Assembly (NCBI GenBank): GCA_017792425.1
Contig: CP051233.1
Location: 1 to 64,000, forward strand
Direction: 5' to 3'
Length of the DNA stretch: 64,000 nt
From: Thalassovita sp.
Lineage (GTDB): Bacteria > Pseudomonadota > Alphaproteobacteria > Rhodobacterales > Rhodobacteraceae
Below are positions 1 through 8,213 of this stretch, one piece after another; positions within the stretch are counted from its first letter, which is position 1, and each line of letters opens with the position of its first letter. The notes under the pieces are model-generated. The model searched no databases. It saw nothing but the letters and a program-made list of their open reading frames with translations, and was not told the DNA's origin. Position numbers and translations under genes: made by a program.

Positions 1-254
1 TCGCCCCGTCCGGCGTCCCGTCGTGCGCCTCAGCGCCGCCGGTGAAGGGGGTTCTATGGCTTTCATCAAAGACCCGCAAGCAGTTTTTTCGGAAATCACT
101 GTCTTTTTTGAATTTTCTTTGAAAATCGTTTAAATACAATGGCTTATAAGCACTGTTTTCGGCAGGCCGCATCCATTGCTGCGGGTGCGATGCTGCAAAA
201 CAGCATTTGCCACCTCAGCATATTGCGTTATCCCCAGACTTACCCACAAGACCC
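1..254. other. Intergenic region at left window edge, AT-rich core
   Basis: No convincing gene is seen here. The first 60 bases are GC-rich. Bases 85-135 are strongly AT-rich with several T-runs. Two direct-oriented DnaA-box-like 9-mers follow, TTATCCCCA (228-236) and TTACCCACA (240-248), each one mismatch from TTATCCACA. Short open frames here lack coding character. It may be the downstream or upstream region of a gene outside the window. Confidence 0.4.
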
Positions 255-276
255 CTGTGAATCGACCGATTCACAG
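255..276. repeat. Inverted repeat with clustered GANTC sites at msrQ 3' end
   Basis: Ten-base arms CTGTGAATCG and CGATTCACAG are separated by two bases. The right arm overlaps the msrQ stop codon. There is no T-run, so it is not an obvious terminator. Four GANTC sites (the CcrM methylation motif of alphaproteobacteria) fall at 259, 268, 281 and 293. Function is unknown. Confidence 0.6.
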
Positions 277-894
277 ATGCGATTCACCACGCGACTCGGC
301 ACGAAACCAGGTACCGATGCGTGCCGTTCGGGGGAAAAGCCGAAGCGACAGCAATATCGCTATGCCCATCATGTAGATCAGCGGCTCTGACTGTAGGCCC
401 TTGCGCCCCATGATGAAGTGAATGCCGGCCAACGGGACCGCAACAAAGGTCAGCCGGTGCATCTGTCGCCATTTCGCCCCCAGCCATCGGACCGACCTGT
501 TGTTCGATGTGGCCGCCAACGGCAGAAGCAAAATGAACGCAACCATACCCACCGTAATATATGGGCGCTTCACGATGTCTGCCCAAAGACGCGCAGGCGA
601 CTGAAGGTCCAACACCGCCCAGACGACCAGATGACACAGCACGAAAAAGAAGGACGTGACCCCAACAGCGCGACGATAACGCAGCAGGTTCACTCCGGCG
701 AACCTGCGGAGGGGTGAAATGCACAAGCCCAGCACCAGCAAGTTCAGCGCGGCGATTCCATAGGCATGTTCCAAAGCCCGGATCGGTTCCGCCCCCAAGC
801 CTCCGGTTGCGCCCAACCAGAACAGGTAGGCCGCCCAGGCGGCGCCAAGCACATATACAAGTGTTGGTGGTGGTGTTTTCTCCATGCGGCCCAT
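271..894 (-). CDS. msrQ: MsrQ, heme-binding membrane subunit of the MsrPQ methionine sulfoxide reductase
   Basis: This 207-residue inner-membrane protein is the quinol-oxidising b-heme partner of MsrP, passing electrons to the periplasmic subunit that repairs oxidised methionines. The sequence shows about six hydrophobic segments and histidines placed as in the ferric-reductase-like family (HAYG near residue 43, VLCHLVVW, MHRLTF, GIHFIMG). It lies 4 bases downstream of msrP, so the two are co-transcribed. A second ATG three codons in is an alternative start. Family assignment rests on overall sequence pattern plus the msrP neighbour and is firm. Confidence 0.93.
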   Translation of the reverse strand: MGRMEKTPPPTLVYVLGAAWAAYLFWLGATGGLGAEPIRALEHAYGIAALNLLVLGLCISPLRRFAGVNLLRYRRAVGVTSFFFVLCHLVVWAVLDLQSPARLWADIVKRPYITVGMVAFILLLPLAATSNNRSVRWLGAKWRQMHRLTFVAVPLAGIHFIMGRKGLQSEPLIYMMGIAILLSLRLFPRTARIGTWFRAESRGESHL

Positions 895-898
895 TGGG

Positions 899-1798
899 TC
901 AGTAATTCCTGCGCAGGTCCATGCCGTCGTAGAGGGCGGCGACTTGGTCCGCGTATCCGTTGAACATGAAAGTGTCTTGCCGCCTGGAAAATAGCCCGCC
1001 GCCTATCCGCCTTTCCGTGGCCTGCGACCAGCGAGGATGATCCACTTGCGGATTCACGTTGCTATAAAACCCATATTCGTCCGGGATCAGCCTGTTCCAG
1101 CTTGTGGGCGGCTGGCGGTCAGTCAGTGATATGCGGACGATGGATTTGATGGACTTAAAGCCATATTTCCACGGAACGACCAACCGCAACGGCGCGCCGT
1201 TCTGGTTGGGAAGGGGCTTGCCGTAAATGCCTGTCGCCAAGAGTGTCAGGGGATGGCGCGCTTCGTCGAGGCGCAGACCCTCTACATATGGCCAGGCCAA
1301 GATCGGGGACCGTTGCCCGCGCATTTCCTCGGGGCGGTGCAAGGTTTCAAAGGCGACATAGCGCGCTCCCTCCTGAACCCCGGCCAGTTCAAGCAGGTCA
1401 TTCAGCTCGAACCCGTTCCACGGAACGACCATCGACCATGCCTCGACGCAGCGGAACCGATAGATACGTTCCTCGATCGTCATTTTCGAAAGGATGTCCT
1501 CTAGGGCGTAGTCGCCGGGACGATCCACCATCCCATCCATTCTGACCGACCACGGCGACGTTGTCAGTGCACCGGCATAACGGGCCGGGTCATCCTTGCC
1601 GGTGCCGAATTCGTAGAAGTTATTGTAGCTGGTGATGTCTTCCCAACTGTTCGGTTGCAGTGCCTCGGCGCGAGCGGGGGCAGCCACGCCTGCCAGTCCC
1701 GCGCCAATCATTCCACCCAGCATCTGGCGGCGGTTCATATAGATGTATTCTGGCGTCACCGTGTCCGGCGAAATGTCATTTGTCCAACGGTTGGCCAT
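899..1798 (-). CDS. msrP: MsrP, periplasmic molybdopterin methionine sulfoxide reductase
   Basis: The 299-residue catalytic subunit reduces methionine sulfoxide in periplasmic proteins using a molybdenum-molybdopterin cofactor, with electrons from MsrQ. A twin-arginine-type leader is visible (RRQMLGG at 23-29, hydrophobic stretch, Ala-rich cleavage region near 44), fitting Tat export of the folded cofactor enzyme. The likely Mo-ligating cysteine is Cys117 in RFRCVEAW, and the YedY-type segments KYGFKSIKSI and WNRL are present. Its Shine-Dalgarno (AGGGG, six bases before the ATG) lies inside a stable hairpin, which could control translation. Confidence 0.94.
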   Translation of the reverse strand: MANRWTNDISPDTVTPEYIYMNRRQMLGGMIGAGLAGVAAPARAEALQPNSWEDITSYNNFYEFGTGKDDPARYAGALTTSPWSVRMDGMVDRPGDYALEDILSKMTIEERIYRFRCVEAWSMVVPWNGFELNDLLELAGVQEGARYVAFETLHRPEEMRGQRSPILAWPYVEGLRLDEARHPLTLLATGIYGKPLPNQNGAPLRLVVPWKYGFKSIKSIVRISLTDRQPPTSWNRLIPDEYGFYSNVNPQVDHPRWSQATERRIGGGLFSRRQDTFMFNGYADQVAALYDGMDLRRNY

Positions 1799-1804
1799 AT
1801 GTGT

Positions 1805-1840
1805 CCCCTATGCCTGTTCACTCTGACAATAGGCATGGGG
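1805..1840 (-). promoter_or_regulatory. Hairpin burying the msrP ribosome-binding site
   Basis: Read on the minus strand, CCCCATGCCT pairs with AGGCATAGGGG (one bulged A) around a 15-base loop. The 3' arm contains the AGGGG Shine-Dalgarno of msrP. The start codon follows six bases later. Sequestration of the SD is visible in the sequence; a regulatory role is inferred. It could also act as a weak intercistronic terminator after the upstream gene. Confidence 0.55.
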
Positions 1841-1866
1841 CGGCGGATGGGCCAAACCACATCATC

Positions 1867-3360
1867 TCACGTTGGCGTGCCCGGATTGTAACTTGGCCTG
1901 ATCTTGTTCAGCGGGACGGAATCACCGTTGGCCTGCACAATCCGCACATGACGGCGACGCATCAGACGGGGTTCGGCCACGCCCACGGAATGGGCGATGG
2001 TCTCAACCTCCTTGATGATGGACTTGGCGTAATTGGCAACGCGCAGGTACTTGTCCTCTACCACAAGGCCGCGCTGCAGGCCTGGGTCGTGGGTCGTGAT
2101 GCCGGTGGGGCAGGTGTTCTTGTTGCATTTCATGGCCTGAATGCAGCCAAGCGAGAACATGAAGCCGCGCGCCGAGGTGACGAAGTCCGCCCCCGCGCAG
2201 ATGGCCCAAGCCACGTCCCCAGGGTTTACCAGCTTGCCGCTGGCGATGATGCGGATGCGATCCTTCAGCCCGTGTCGGTCACGCAAATCCACCATGCGCA
2301 ACAGGGCCTCGCGGATGGGCATGCCAACCAGATCAATCAGTGGCATGGGGGCCGCACCGGTTCCCCCCTCACCACCATCCACGGTGATGAAATCGGGGGC
2401 GCAGTCCGCGCCGCGCTTCGCAATCAGGGCAAAGAATTCTTCCCACGCGTCGGACGACCCGATCACTGTCTTGAACCCGCAGGGCTTGCCGGTCACGTCC
2501 CGGATCCGGCAAGTCATGTCCAGCAAATCGCTGAAACTGTCGATCTCCTCGTGGCGGTTGGGGGAAATGCTGTCCTTGCCGATCGGAACGCCGCGAATTC
2601 GGGACACCTCTTCGTTGATCTTCTCGGCTGGCAGAATACCCCCTTTGCCCGGCTTGGCCCCTTGGGCCAGCTTCAGCTCGAACATCTTGACCTGCGTATG
2701 CGCGGCCGCCTCGCGCAGTTTGTCGTCACTCAGCATGCCGGTTTCGTCCCGAACCCCGTATTTCGCCGTACCGATCTGGAAAACGATGTCGCAGCCACCT
2801 TGCAAATGATATGGGGACAGCCCGCCTTCGCCGGTATTCAGCCAAACCCCGGCCTTGGCCGCGCCACGGCTCAGCGCCTCGACTGCCGGGCGGGAAATCG
2901 CGCCATAGCTCATGCCCGAAATGTTGAAAATCGACCGTGCGGTAAAGGGCTGGCGTGCGCCTGCTCCGATCACCATCGGCTTGGTCGCGGCGAATTCATC
3001 GTCCAGCGGAGGAAACGCCGCATTCACGAAAATCGGGGTGCCGGGGATGGACAGGTTTCGCGTGGACCCAAAGGCCACGGTGTTACCCTGCCCGGAAGTG
3101 GAATGGTACACCCAATCCCTTTGTGCGCGGTTGAACGGCATCTCCTCGCGGTCCATCGCAAAGAAATACTGGCGAAAGAATTCACCAAGACTGGTGAACA
3201 GGTGCCGGAACCGGCCAATCACCGGATAGTTGCGTCGGATGGCATCAGCTTTCTGCGTCCGGTCCACCACGTACAGCACAAAGCCCGTCAACGTCACCAG
3301 ACCCGCGATGAACACGAAGACCTGCACCAGCAGGGTCAGGACGTTCGCCGCGAATTCCAT
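1867..3360 (-). CDS. FMN-binding glutamate-synthase-like membrane protein
   Basis: The 497-residue protein resembles the central FMN/iron-sulfur part of the glutamate synthase large subunit, without the amidotransferase and C-terminal domains. One or two hydrophobic segments at residues 5-30 should anchor it in the membrane. Visible GltS signatures include SGMSYGAIS, NTGEGG, ITVDGGEGGTGAAP and a cysteine cluster CIQAMKCNKNTCP that matches the [3Fe-4S] ligand spacing. The physiological reaction of these stand-alone proteins is not established. It lies 68 bases upstream of msrP on the same strand and may be co-transcribed with it. Confidence 0.85.
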   Translation of the reverse strand: MEFAANVLTLLVQVFVFIAGLVTLTGFVLYVVDRTQKADAIRRNYPVIGRFRHLFTSLGEFFRQYFFAMDREEMPFNRAQRDWVYHSTSGQGNTVAFGSTRNLSIPGTPIFVNAAFPPLDDEFAATKPMVIGAGARQPFTARSIFNISGMSYGAISRPAVEALSRGAAKAGVWLNTGEGGLSPYHLQGGCDIVFQIGTAKYGVRDETGMLSDDKLREAAAHTQVKMFELKLAQGAKPGKGGILPAEKINEEVSRIRGVPIGKDSISPNRHEEIDSFSDLLDMTCRIRDVTGKPCGFKTVIGSSDAWEEFFALIAKRGADCAPDFITVDGGEGGTGAAPMPLIDLVGMPIREALLRMVDLRDRHGLKDRIRIIASGKLVNPGDVAWAICAGADFVTSARGFMFSLGCIQAMKCNKNTCPTGITTHDPGLQRGLVVEDKYLRVANYAKSIIKEVETIAHSVGVAEPRLMRRRHVRIVQANGDSVPLNKIRPSYNPGTPT

Positions 3361-3472
3361 TCAAATTCTCCTTTTGATATGCGTCATGGTGTCAGACAAA
3401 AACTAATGTAGAGTTATGATTTACCGTCACCTGCAATGCAGGCTGACCCTATCACCCGGAGGAGATTTTACA

Positions 3473-3916
3473 ATGAAAGCTCTTGTTATCGCGGCTGGCC
3501 TGGTGCTTGCCGCTTCGGCTGGACTGGCTGATCAGCTGGTCAGTTACTCCACTGACGAAAGCTACGAGGACGTCGTGTTCGGATTGGAAAACGCGATCGT
3601 GGATCAGGGCTTGGTTATTGATGCGGTGTCCCATGTCGGGGACATGCTGGAACGGACCCGGGCAGATGTGGGATCTGACGTCACCATATTTGCCAAGGCC
3701 GAAGTGTTTTCCTTCTGCTCGGCAAACCTGTCCCGCAAAGTGATGGAGGCAGACCCGATGAACCTGCGGTTCTGCCCGTACGGTATCTTCGTCGCCCAGT
3801 TGCCGGATAATCCTGGGCAGACGATCATTGGCTATCGCTCTATGCCCGAAGGACCGATGAAAGAGGTCGAGACGCTGCTGGATACCATCACCCGGTCTGC
3901 CATCGGCATGGAATAG
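3473..3916 (+). CDS. DUF302 family secreted protein
   Basis: This 147-residue protein has a clear signal peptide (MKALVIAAGLVLAASAGLA) followed by a DUF302-type domain: YSTDESYEDVVFGLENAI, then a core with FSFCSANLSRKVMEADP and FCPYGIFVAQ. The function of DUF302 is unknown; some relatives may bind small ligands or heme. The start was chosen because a strong GGAGG lies about 8 bases before this ATG; an upstream in-frame extension would spoil the signal peptide. It stands alone, convergent with the quinone reductase gene. Confidence 0.8.
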   Translation: MKALVIAAGLVLAASAGLADQLVSYSTDESYEDVVFGLENAIVDQGLVIDAVSHVGDMLERTRADVGSDVTIFAKAEVFSFCSANLSRKVMEADPMNLRFCPYGIFVAQLPDNPGQTIIGYRSMPEGPMKEVETLLDTITRSAIGME

Positions 3917-3958
3917 CTGAAGGAAATGGCCCGGCGGCGCTTGCCGGGCCGCTTCTTT

Positions 3959-4825
3959 TCAGGCCGACAGTGTAGCTGACAGGGTTTCCTGCCACGGCGT
4001 GGTTGGGCGGCCGATCAGGGCGCTAAGCGCCTTGCCGTTCTCCTCCAAAGCGCCGGAACTGGCTCCGACATCCGAATCCGCAAGGATACCGGCAAATGCT
4101 TCGGGCAATCCAATTTGTGACAACGCTGCCGCGTAGGCGTCTTGCGGCAGGTTGGAATAGCTCACTTGCTTGCCCGACAGGCGGGCCGTTTCCGCCGCCA
4201 GTTCCGGCAGAGAAAAAGAGGTGTCCCCGGCAAGTTCGTAAACCTTTCCCGCCTGCATCTGGTCAGAAGTCAGGACCGTCGCAGCCGCAGCCGCGTAGTC
4301 CGCACGCGGCGCGCCCGAAATGCGTCCGTTCCCGATTGCGCCGATATAACCGCCATTCGCAAGCGCCATCGACGCGTTGCCAATGGTGTTTTCGCTATAC
4401 CAGCCATTCCGCAACAGCACATGCGGGATACCGCTTACTTTCAGGTAGGCTTCGGTTTCGGCATGTTCACGTGCCAGCGCCAAGGGCGAACTATCGGCGC
4501 GCAGCAGGCTGGTATAAGCGACCAGCGACACCCCGGCGGCTTTGGCCGCATCAATCACATTGCGATGTTGCTGTGCGCGCTGACCAACTTCCGATGAGGA
4601 GATCAGCAACAGCTTTTCAATCCCTTTCAATGCAGCCTTCAGCGATGGGGGGTCAGTATAGTCCCCCTGCCGGATCAGGATGCCAAGATCACGCAGATCC
4701 GCTGCCGTTTCCGGCCGCCGGACCAATGCGGCAATTAGTTCAGCCGGGATCGATTTCAGCAGTTCCTTGATGACAAGGCGACCCAACTGGCCGTTGGCGC
4801 CGGTGATCAGGATAGTGGGGGACAT
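3959..4825 (-). CDS. NAD(P)H:quinone oxidoreductase, QorB/NmrA-like
   Basis: The 288-residue atypical short-chain dehydrogenase has an N-terminal Rossmann motif (ITGANGQLG, residues 7-15), the NmrA-type LVRRPE cofactor loop, and the WYSENTIGN segment typical of the YtfG/QorB family. QorB reduces quinones with NADPH in the cytosol. It is divergent from an HxlR regulator, the same arrangement as ytfG-ytfH in enterobacteria, where the regulator controls the reductase. Palindromes in the shared spacer fit an operator. Exact substrate is inferred from the family. Confidence 0.85.
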   Translation of the reverse strand: MSPTILITGANGQLGRLVIKELLKSIPAELIAALVRRPETAADLRDLGILIRQGDYTDPPSLKAALKGIEKLLLISSSEVGQRAQQHRNVIDAAKAAGVSLVAYTSLLRADSSPLALAREHAETEAYLKVSGIPHVLLRNGWYSENTIGNASMALANGGYIGAIGNGRISGAPRADYAAAAATVLTSDQMQAGKVYELAGDTSFSLPELAAETARLSGKQVSYSNLPQDAYAAALSQIGLPEAFAGILADSDVGASSGALEENGKALSALIGRPTTPWQETLSATLSA

Positions 4826-4840
4826 GGAGCTTCCTTTCGG

Positions 4841-4873
4841 TCTAATTATTAGATATGGTCTCTTATCTAGACC
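4841..4873. promoter_or_regulatory. Nested palindromes, likely HxlR operator
   Basis: The 81-base divergent spacer contains TCTAAT-T-ATTAGA (4841-4853), AGATA-N8-TATCT (4851-4868) and GGTCT-N7-AGACC (4857-4873). These overlapping dyads sit where the two promoters must lie and are good candidates for autoregulatory HxlR binding. Binding is inferred, not shown. Confidence 0.55.
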
Positions 4874-4906
4874 TTATGGATTGGCGTTGTAAGAAGGCAG
4901 GTTTCC

Positions 4907-5359
4907 ATGCCCAGGACACATGAAGGTAACCCCCAACCCTCTGAAATTCTAAGGCGGTTCCAGATGGACACAGGCCAAAAGGTGGATAGCACGGCCTGCC
5001 CTGTCCGCGACGTTCTGGACAGGGTCGGCGAAAAGTGGACGACCCTGTTACTGATCCTTCTGTCTTGCCGCCCCATGCGGTTTTCGGAACTGCAACGTGG
5101 TGTCCCCGATATTTCCAAACGGATGCTCACCCAAAGCCTGCGTAATCTGGAACGCGATGGGCTGGTGGCACGGACGGTTTTCCCGACCAAGCCCCCCAGC
5201 GTGGAATATGCCCTGACCGCGCTTGGCCAATCCGCGATGACGCCGATTGTACAACTTCTGGATTGGGCAGACACACACCACGCGGATATTCGCGCAGCGC
5301 GGTCCAGCTATGATGCTGCGCAGGATCCCACCCCCGGAAAACTGATCCCCTACGCCTGA
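4907..5359 (+). CDS. HxlR-family winged-helix transcriptional regulator
   Basis: The 150-residue cytosolic regulator has the HxlR winged-helix domain: CPVRDVLDRVGEKWTTLLLILL, then RFSELQRGVPDISKRMLTQSLRNLERDGLV and the wing VEYALTALGQS. HxlR proteins, including YtfH/QorR, often sense electrophiles or quinones through an N-terminal cysteine; Cys30 of ACPVRD is in that position. A start at 4964 (MDTGQKV, preceded by AAGGCGG) is an equally plausible alternative and would place the cysteine near residue 11. It probably represses the divergent quinone reductase. Confidence 0.88.
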   Translation: MPRTHEGNPQPSEILRRFQMDTGQKVDSTACPVRDVLDRVGEKWTTLLLILLSCRPMRFSELQRGVPDISKRMLTQSLRNLERDGLVARTVFPTKPPSVEYALTALGQSAMTPIVQLLDWADTHHADIRAARSSYDAAQDPTPGKLIPYA

Positions 5360-5360
5360 A

Positions 5361-5386
5361 AAAGCCCGCCGTAACCGGCGGGCTTT
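5361..5386. terminator. Bidirectional terminator between hxlR and clpB
   Basis: A perfect 11-bp stem (AAAGCCCGCCG / CGGCGGGCTTT) with a TAAC loop lies between two convergent genes. The A/T ends allow termination in both directions. Confidence 0.85.
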
Positions 5387-5391
5387 CCATG

Positions 5392-8010
5392 TCAGTGGAC
5401 GACAGCGTCCTTTGGTGGTTGCCGGTTCGAAGACCCAACGCGATCCCCGATGATCAGCCCGTCAGGGCCTGCCGTAACTGGAACGGACGCACCGTCCTTC
5501 ACATCACCGCCAAGCAGCAATTCAGCCAACGGATCCTGCAACGCACGTTGGATCACCCGCTTCAAGGGGCGTGCGCCGAACACCGGGTCGTACCCTTCGT
5601 CCGCCAGCCACTTGCGCGCATCCTCATCCAGTTCCAGCGCGATCTTGCGGCCTGCCAGTCGCTTGGCAAGACGCGCCAGTTGAATGTCCACGATCCCCGA
5701 CATGTCCTTGCGGCCCAGACGGTCAAAGATGATGATCTCATCCAAGCGGTTCAGGAACTCGGGGCGGAAGTGCGCACGCACCGCGTCCATCACGTCCCGC
5801 TTGGCGTCCGAACTGTCGGCCCCGTCCGGCAACTGGCTGAGCGCCTGCGCCCCCAGGTTCGAGGTCAGAATGATCAGCGTCTGCTTGAAATCCACCGTCC
5901 GGCCCTGACCATCGGTCAGAACGCCGTCGTCCAGGACCTGCAGCAGCACGTTGAACACGTCCGGGTGGGCCTTTTCCACCTCGTCGAAAAGCACAACCTG
6001 ATAGGGACGGCGACGAACGGCTTCGGTCAGGACACCGCCCTCATCATAGCCGACATAGCCCGGAGGGGCGCCGATCAGGCGGGATACCGAATGTTTCTCC
6101 ATGAACTCCGACATGTCGATGCGGACCATCGCGTTGTCATCGTCGAACAGGAATTCCGCCACCGCCTTGGTCAGCTCGGTCTTGCCAACACCGGTCGGGC
6201 CAAGGAACAGGAACGATCCCAGCGGGCGGTTTTCGTCATTCAACCCGGCGCGCGCGCGGCGCACGGCATTGGCCACGGCCTTGACTGCCGCGTTCTGCCC
6301 GATGACGCGCTTGTGCAGGCCGTCCTCCATTGCCAGCAGCTTTTCACGCTCGCCTTCCAGCATTTTCGCGGTGGGGATGCCGGTCCAACGTTCAACCACC
6401 TGCGCGATCTGTTCAGGGCGCACGGCCTCTTCGACCATGATGCCGCCTTCTTCGGCGACTTCGGCCTGCGCCAATTGTTTTTCCAGTTGCGGGATCACGC
6501 CGTAAGACAGCTCACCCGCCTTGGCCAGGTTGCCCTCGCGCTTGGCGATTTCCAGGTCGGCGCGCGCCTTGTCCAGCTGTTCCTTCAGATCGCGGGCACC
6601 GGCCAGTTTATCCCGTTCGGCCTGCCACTTGGCGGTCAGTTCTGCACTGCGTTCCTGCAGATCGGCCAGTTCCTTTTCCAGGGTCGACAGTCGATCCTTG
6701 CTGGCGGCGTCATCTTCCAGCTTCAGGGCTTCGACCTCGATCTGCATCTGCAGAATGTTGCGGTCCAACTGGTCCAGTTCTTCGGGCTTGGAATCCACCT
6801 CCATCCGCAGGCGGCTGGCAGCTTCGTCCACAAGGTCGATTGCCTTGTCGGGCAGGAAACGGTCCGTGATATAGCGGTGCGACAGCGTTGCCGCTGCCAC
6901 CAAGGCCGAGTCACTGATGCGCACGCCATGGTGCAGTTCGTACTTCTCCTTGATACCACGCAGGATGCTGATTGTATCCTCGACGGTCGGTTCTTCGACC
7001 ATCACGGGCTGGAACCGGCGGGCAAGCGCCGCGTCCTTTTCAACGTATTTTCGGTATTCATCCAGCGTGGTTGCGCCGATGCAGTGCAGCTCACCGCGCG
7101 CCAGTGCCGGTTTGATCAGGTTGGCAGCATCCATCGCACCGTCAGTTTTCCCTGCACCGACAAGCGTGTGCATTTCGTCGATGAACAGGATGATCTCACC
7201 CGCAGCGGCTTCGATTTCCTTCAGGATGGCCTTCAGTCGTTCCTCGAATTCACCACGGTACTTCGCACCGGCGATGAGCGCGCCCATGTCCAGCGCCAGC
7301 AGTTTCTTGTTCTTCAGGCTTTCCGGCACGTCGCCGTTGATGATGCGCAGGGCCATGCCTTCGGCGATCGCGGTTTTCCCCACACCGGGCTCGCCGATCA
7401 ACACCGGATTGTTCTTTGTCCGGCGGCTGAGAACCTGCATGGAACGGCGGATTTCCTCGTCCCGGCCAATGATCGGGTCGATCTTGCCCTGCTCGGCTGC
7501 CTCGGTCAGATCGCGGGCGTATTTTTTCAGCGCGTCATAACCTTCTTCAGCCGACGCGCTGTCAGCGGTCCGACCCTTGCGGATGTCGTTGATCGCAGCG
7601 TTCAATTGTTGGGGGGTCACCGCACCTGCGTCCAACGCATCCTTGGCCTTGGATTTAACCATCGCCAGCGCCATCAGGATGCGTTCCACGGGCACAAAGC
7701 TGTCGCCCGCTTTCTTGGCGATTTCCTCTGCCTCGCCCAGAACCTTGGCGGAAAGGTTGTCCAGATACACCTGCCCCGCGTCACCCGACACCTTGGGCAG
7801 CTTTTCGACGGCGGCGTTCACCGCTTCGCTCACACGGGCGGGCTCTCCACCAGCGCGTTTGATCAGGTTTGCGGATAGCCCCTGGTCGTCGTCCATCAAT
7901 GCTTTCAGAATGTGTTCGGGAAGCAGCCGCTGATTGCCTTCCCGCATGGCGATCGTCTGGGCGGCCTGAATGAAACCGCGCGACCGCTCCGTGAACTTGT
8001 TCAAGTCCAT
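5392..8010 (-). CDS. clpB: ClpB, ATP-dependent protein disaggregase
   Basis: This 872-residue Hsp100 chaperone extracts polypeptides from aggregates together with DnaK. Visible parts in order: Clp_N repeats (1-145), first AAA+ module with Walker A GEPGVGKT (206-213) and Walker B IILFIDE, the coiled-coil middle domain (about 410-525, rich in Leu/Glu/Lys) that contacts DnaK, and a second AAA+ module with GPTGVGKT (604-611). There is no ClpP-binding loop motif. Length is normal. It stands alone, with a possible heat-shock promoter about 75-105 bases upstream. Confidence 0.98.
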   Translation of the reverse strand: MDLNKFTERSRGFIQAAQTIAMREGNQRLLPEHILKALMDDDQGLSANLIKRAGGEPARVSEAVNAAVEKLPKVSGDAGQVYLDNLSAKVLGEAEEIAKKAGDSFVPVERILMALAMVKSKAKDALDAGAVTPQQLNAAINDIRKGRTADSASAEEGYDALKKYARDLTEAAEQGKIDPIIGRDEEIRRSMQVLSRRTKNNPVLIGEPGVGKTAIAEGMALRIINGDVPESLKNKKLLALDMGALIAGAKYRGEFEERLKAILKEIEAAAGEIILFIDEMHTLVGAGKTDGAMDAANLIKPALARGELHCIGATTLDEYRKYVEKDAALARRFQPVMVEEPTVEDTISILRGIKEKYELHHGVRISDSALVAAATLSHRYITDRFLPDKAIDLVDEAASRLRMEVDSKPEELDQLDRNILQMQIEVEALKLEDDAASKDRLSTLEKELADLQERSAELTAKWQAERDKLAGARDLKEQLDKARADLEIAKREGNLAKAGELSYGVIPQLEKQLAQAEVAEEGGIMVEEAVRPEQIAQVVERWTGIPTAKMLEGEREKLLAMEDGLHKRVIGQNAAVKAVANAVRRARAGLNDENRPLGSFLFLGPTGVGKTELTKAVAEFLFDDDNAMVRIDMSEFMEKHSVSRLIGAPPGYVGYDEGGVLTEAVRRRPYQVVLFDEVEKAHPDVFNVLLQVLDDGVLTDGQGRTVDFKQTLIILTSNLGAQALSQLPDGADSSDAKRDVMDAVRAHFRPEFLNRLDEIIIFDRLGRKDMSGIVDIQLARLAKRLAGRKIALELDEDARKWLADEGYDPVFGARPLKRVIQRALQDPLAELLLGGDVKDGASVPVTAGPDGLIIGDRVGSSNRQPPKDAVVH

Positions 8011-8083
8011 CGTTCTCTCCTTTTACAAGCGCCCCTTGCCGGAATGCCCACCTGTGCGGCACACCCCTTTCCGGGCCTCGATT

Positions 8084-8114
8084 CCTAGGTGGAGGTTACG
8101 CCCCGCCCGTTCAA
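8084..8114 (-). promoter_or_regulatory. Possible RpoH-type heat-shock promoter of clpB
   Basis: On the minus strand TTGAAC is followed after 16 bases by CCACCTAGG, loosely matching RpoH -35 (CTTGAA) and -10 (CCCCAT) elements. clpB is a classic RpoH target. The -10 match is imperfect, so this is tentative. Confidence 0.3.
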
Positions 8115-8213
8115 CCCCTGCGACGGTTTGGCCGGTGTTTTTTCCCGTCCCTACCCCGCTTGACGCAGGCAGGCGATCCCGCGAAAAGGACGCAGCAAAC
8201 AAAGGAGTCCCCA

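Noticed and set aside
1660..3411. Long open frame (583 codons) on the plus strand opposite the glutamate-synthase-like gene
   Set aside because: It is the GC-rich shadow of a well-conserved gene; its translation is rich in His, Gly and Arg and matches no family.
5389..7878. 829-codon open frame opposite clpB
   Set aside because: clpB is unmistakable on the minus strand; the opposite frame has biased, low-quality composition typical of antisense frames in GC-rich DNA.
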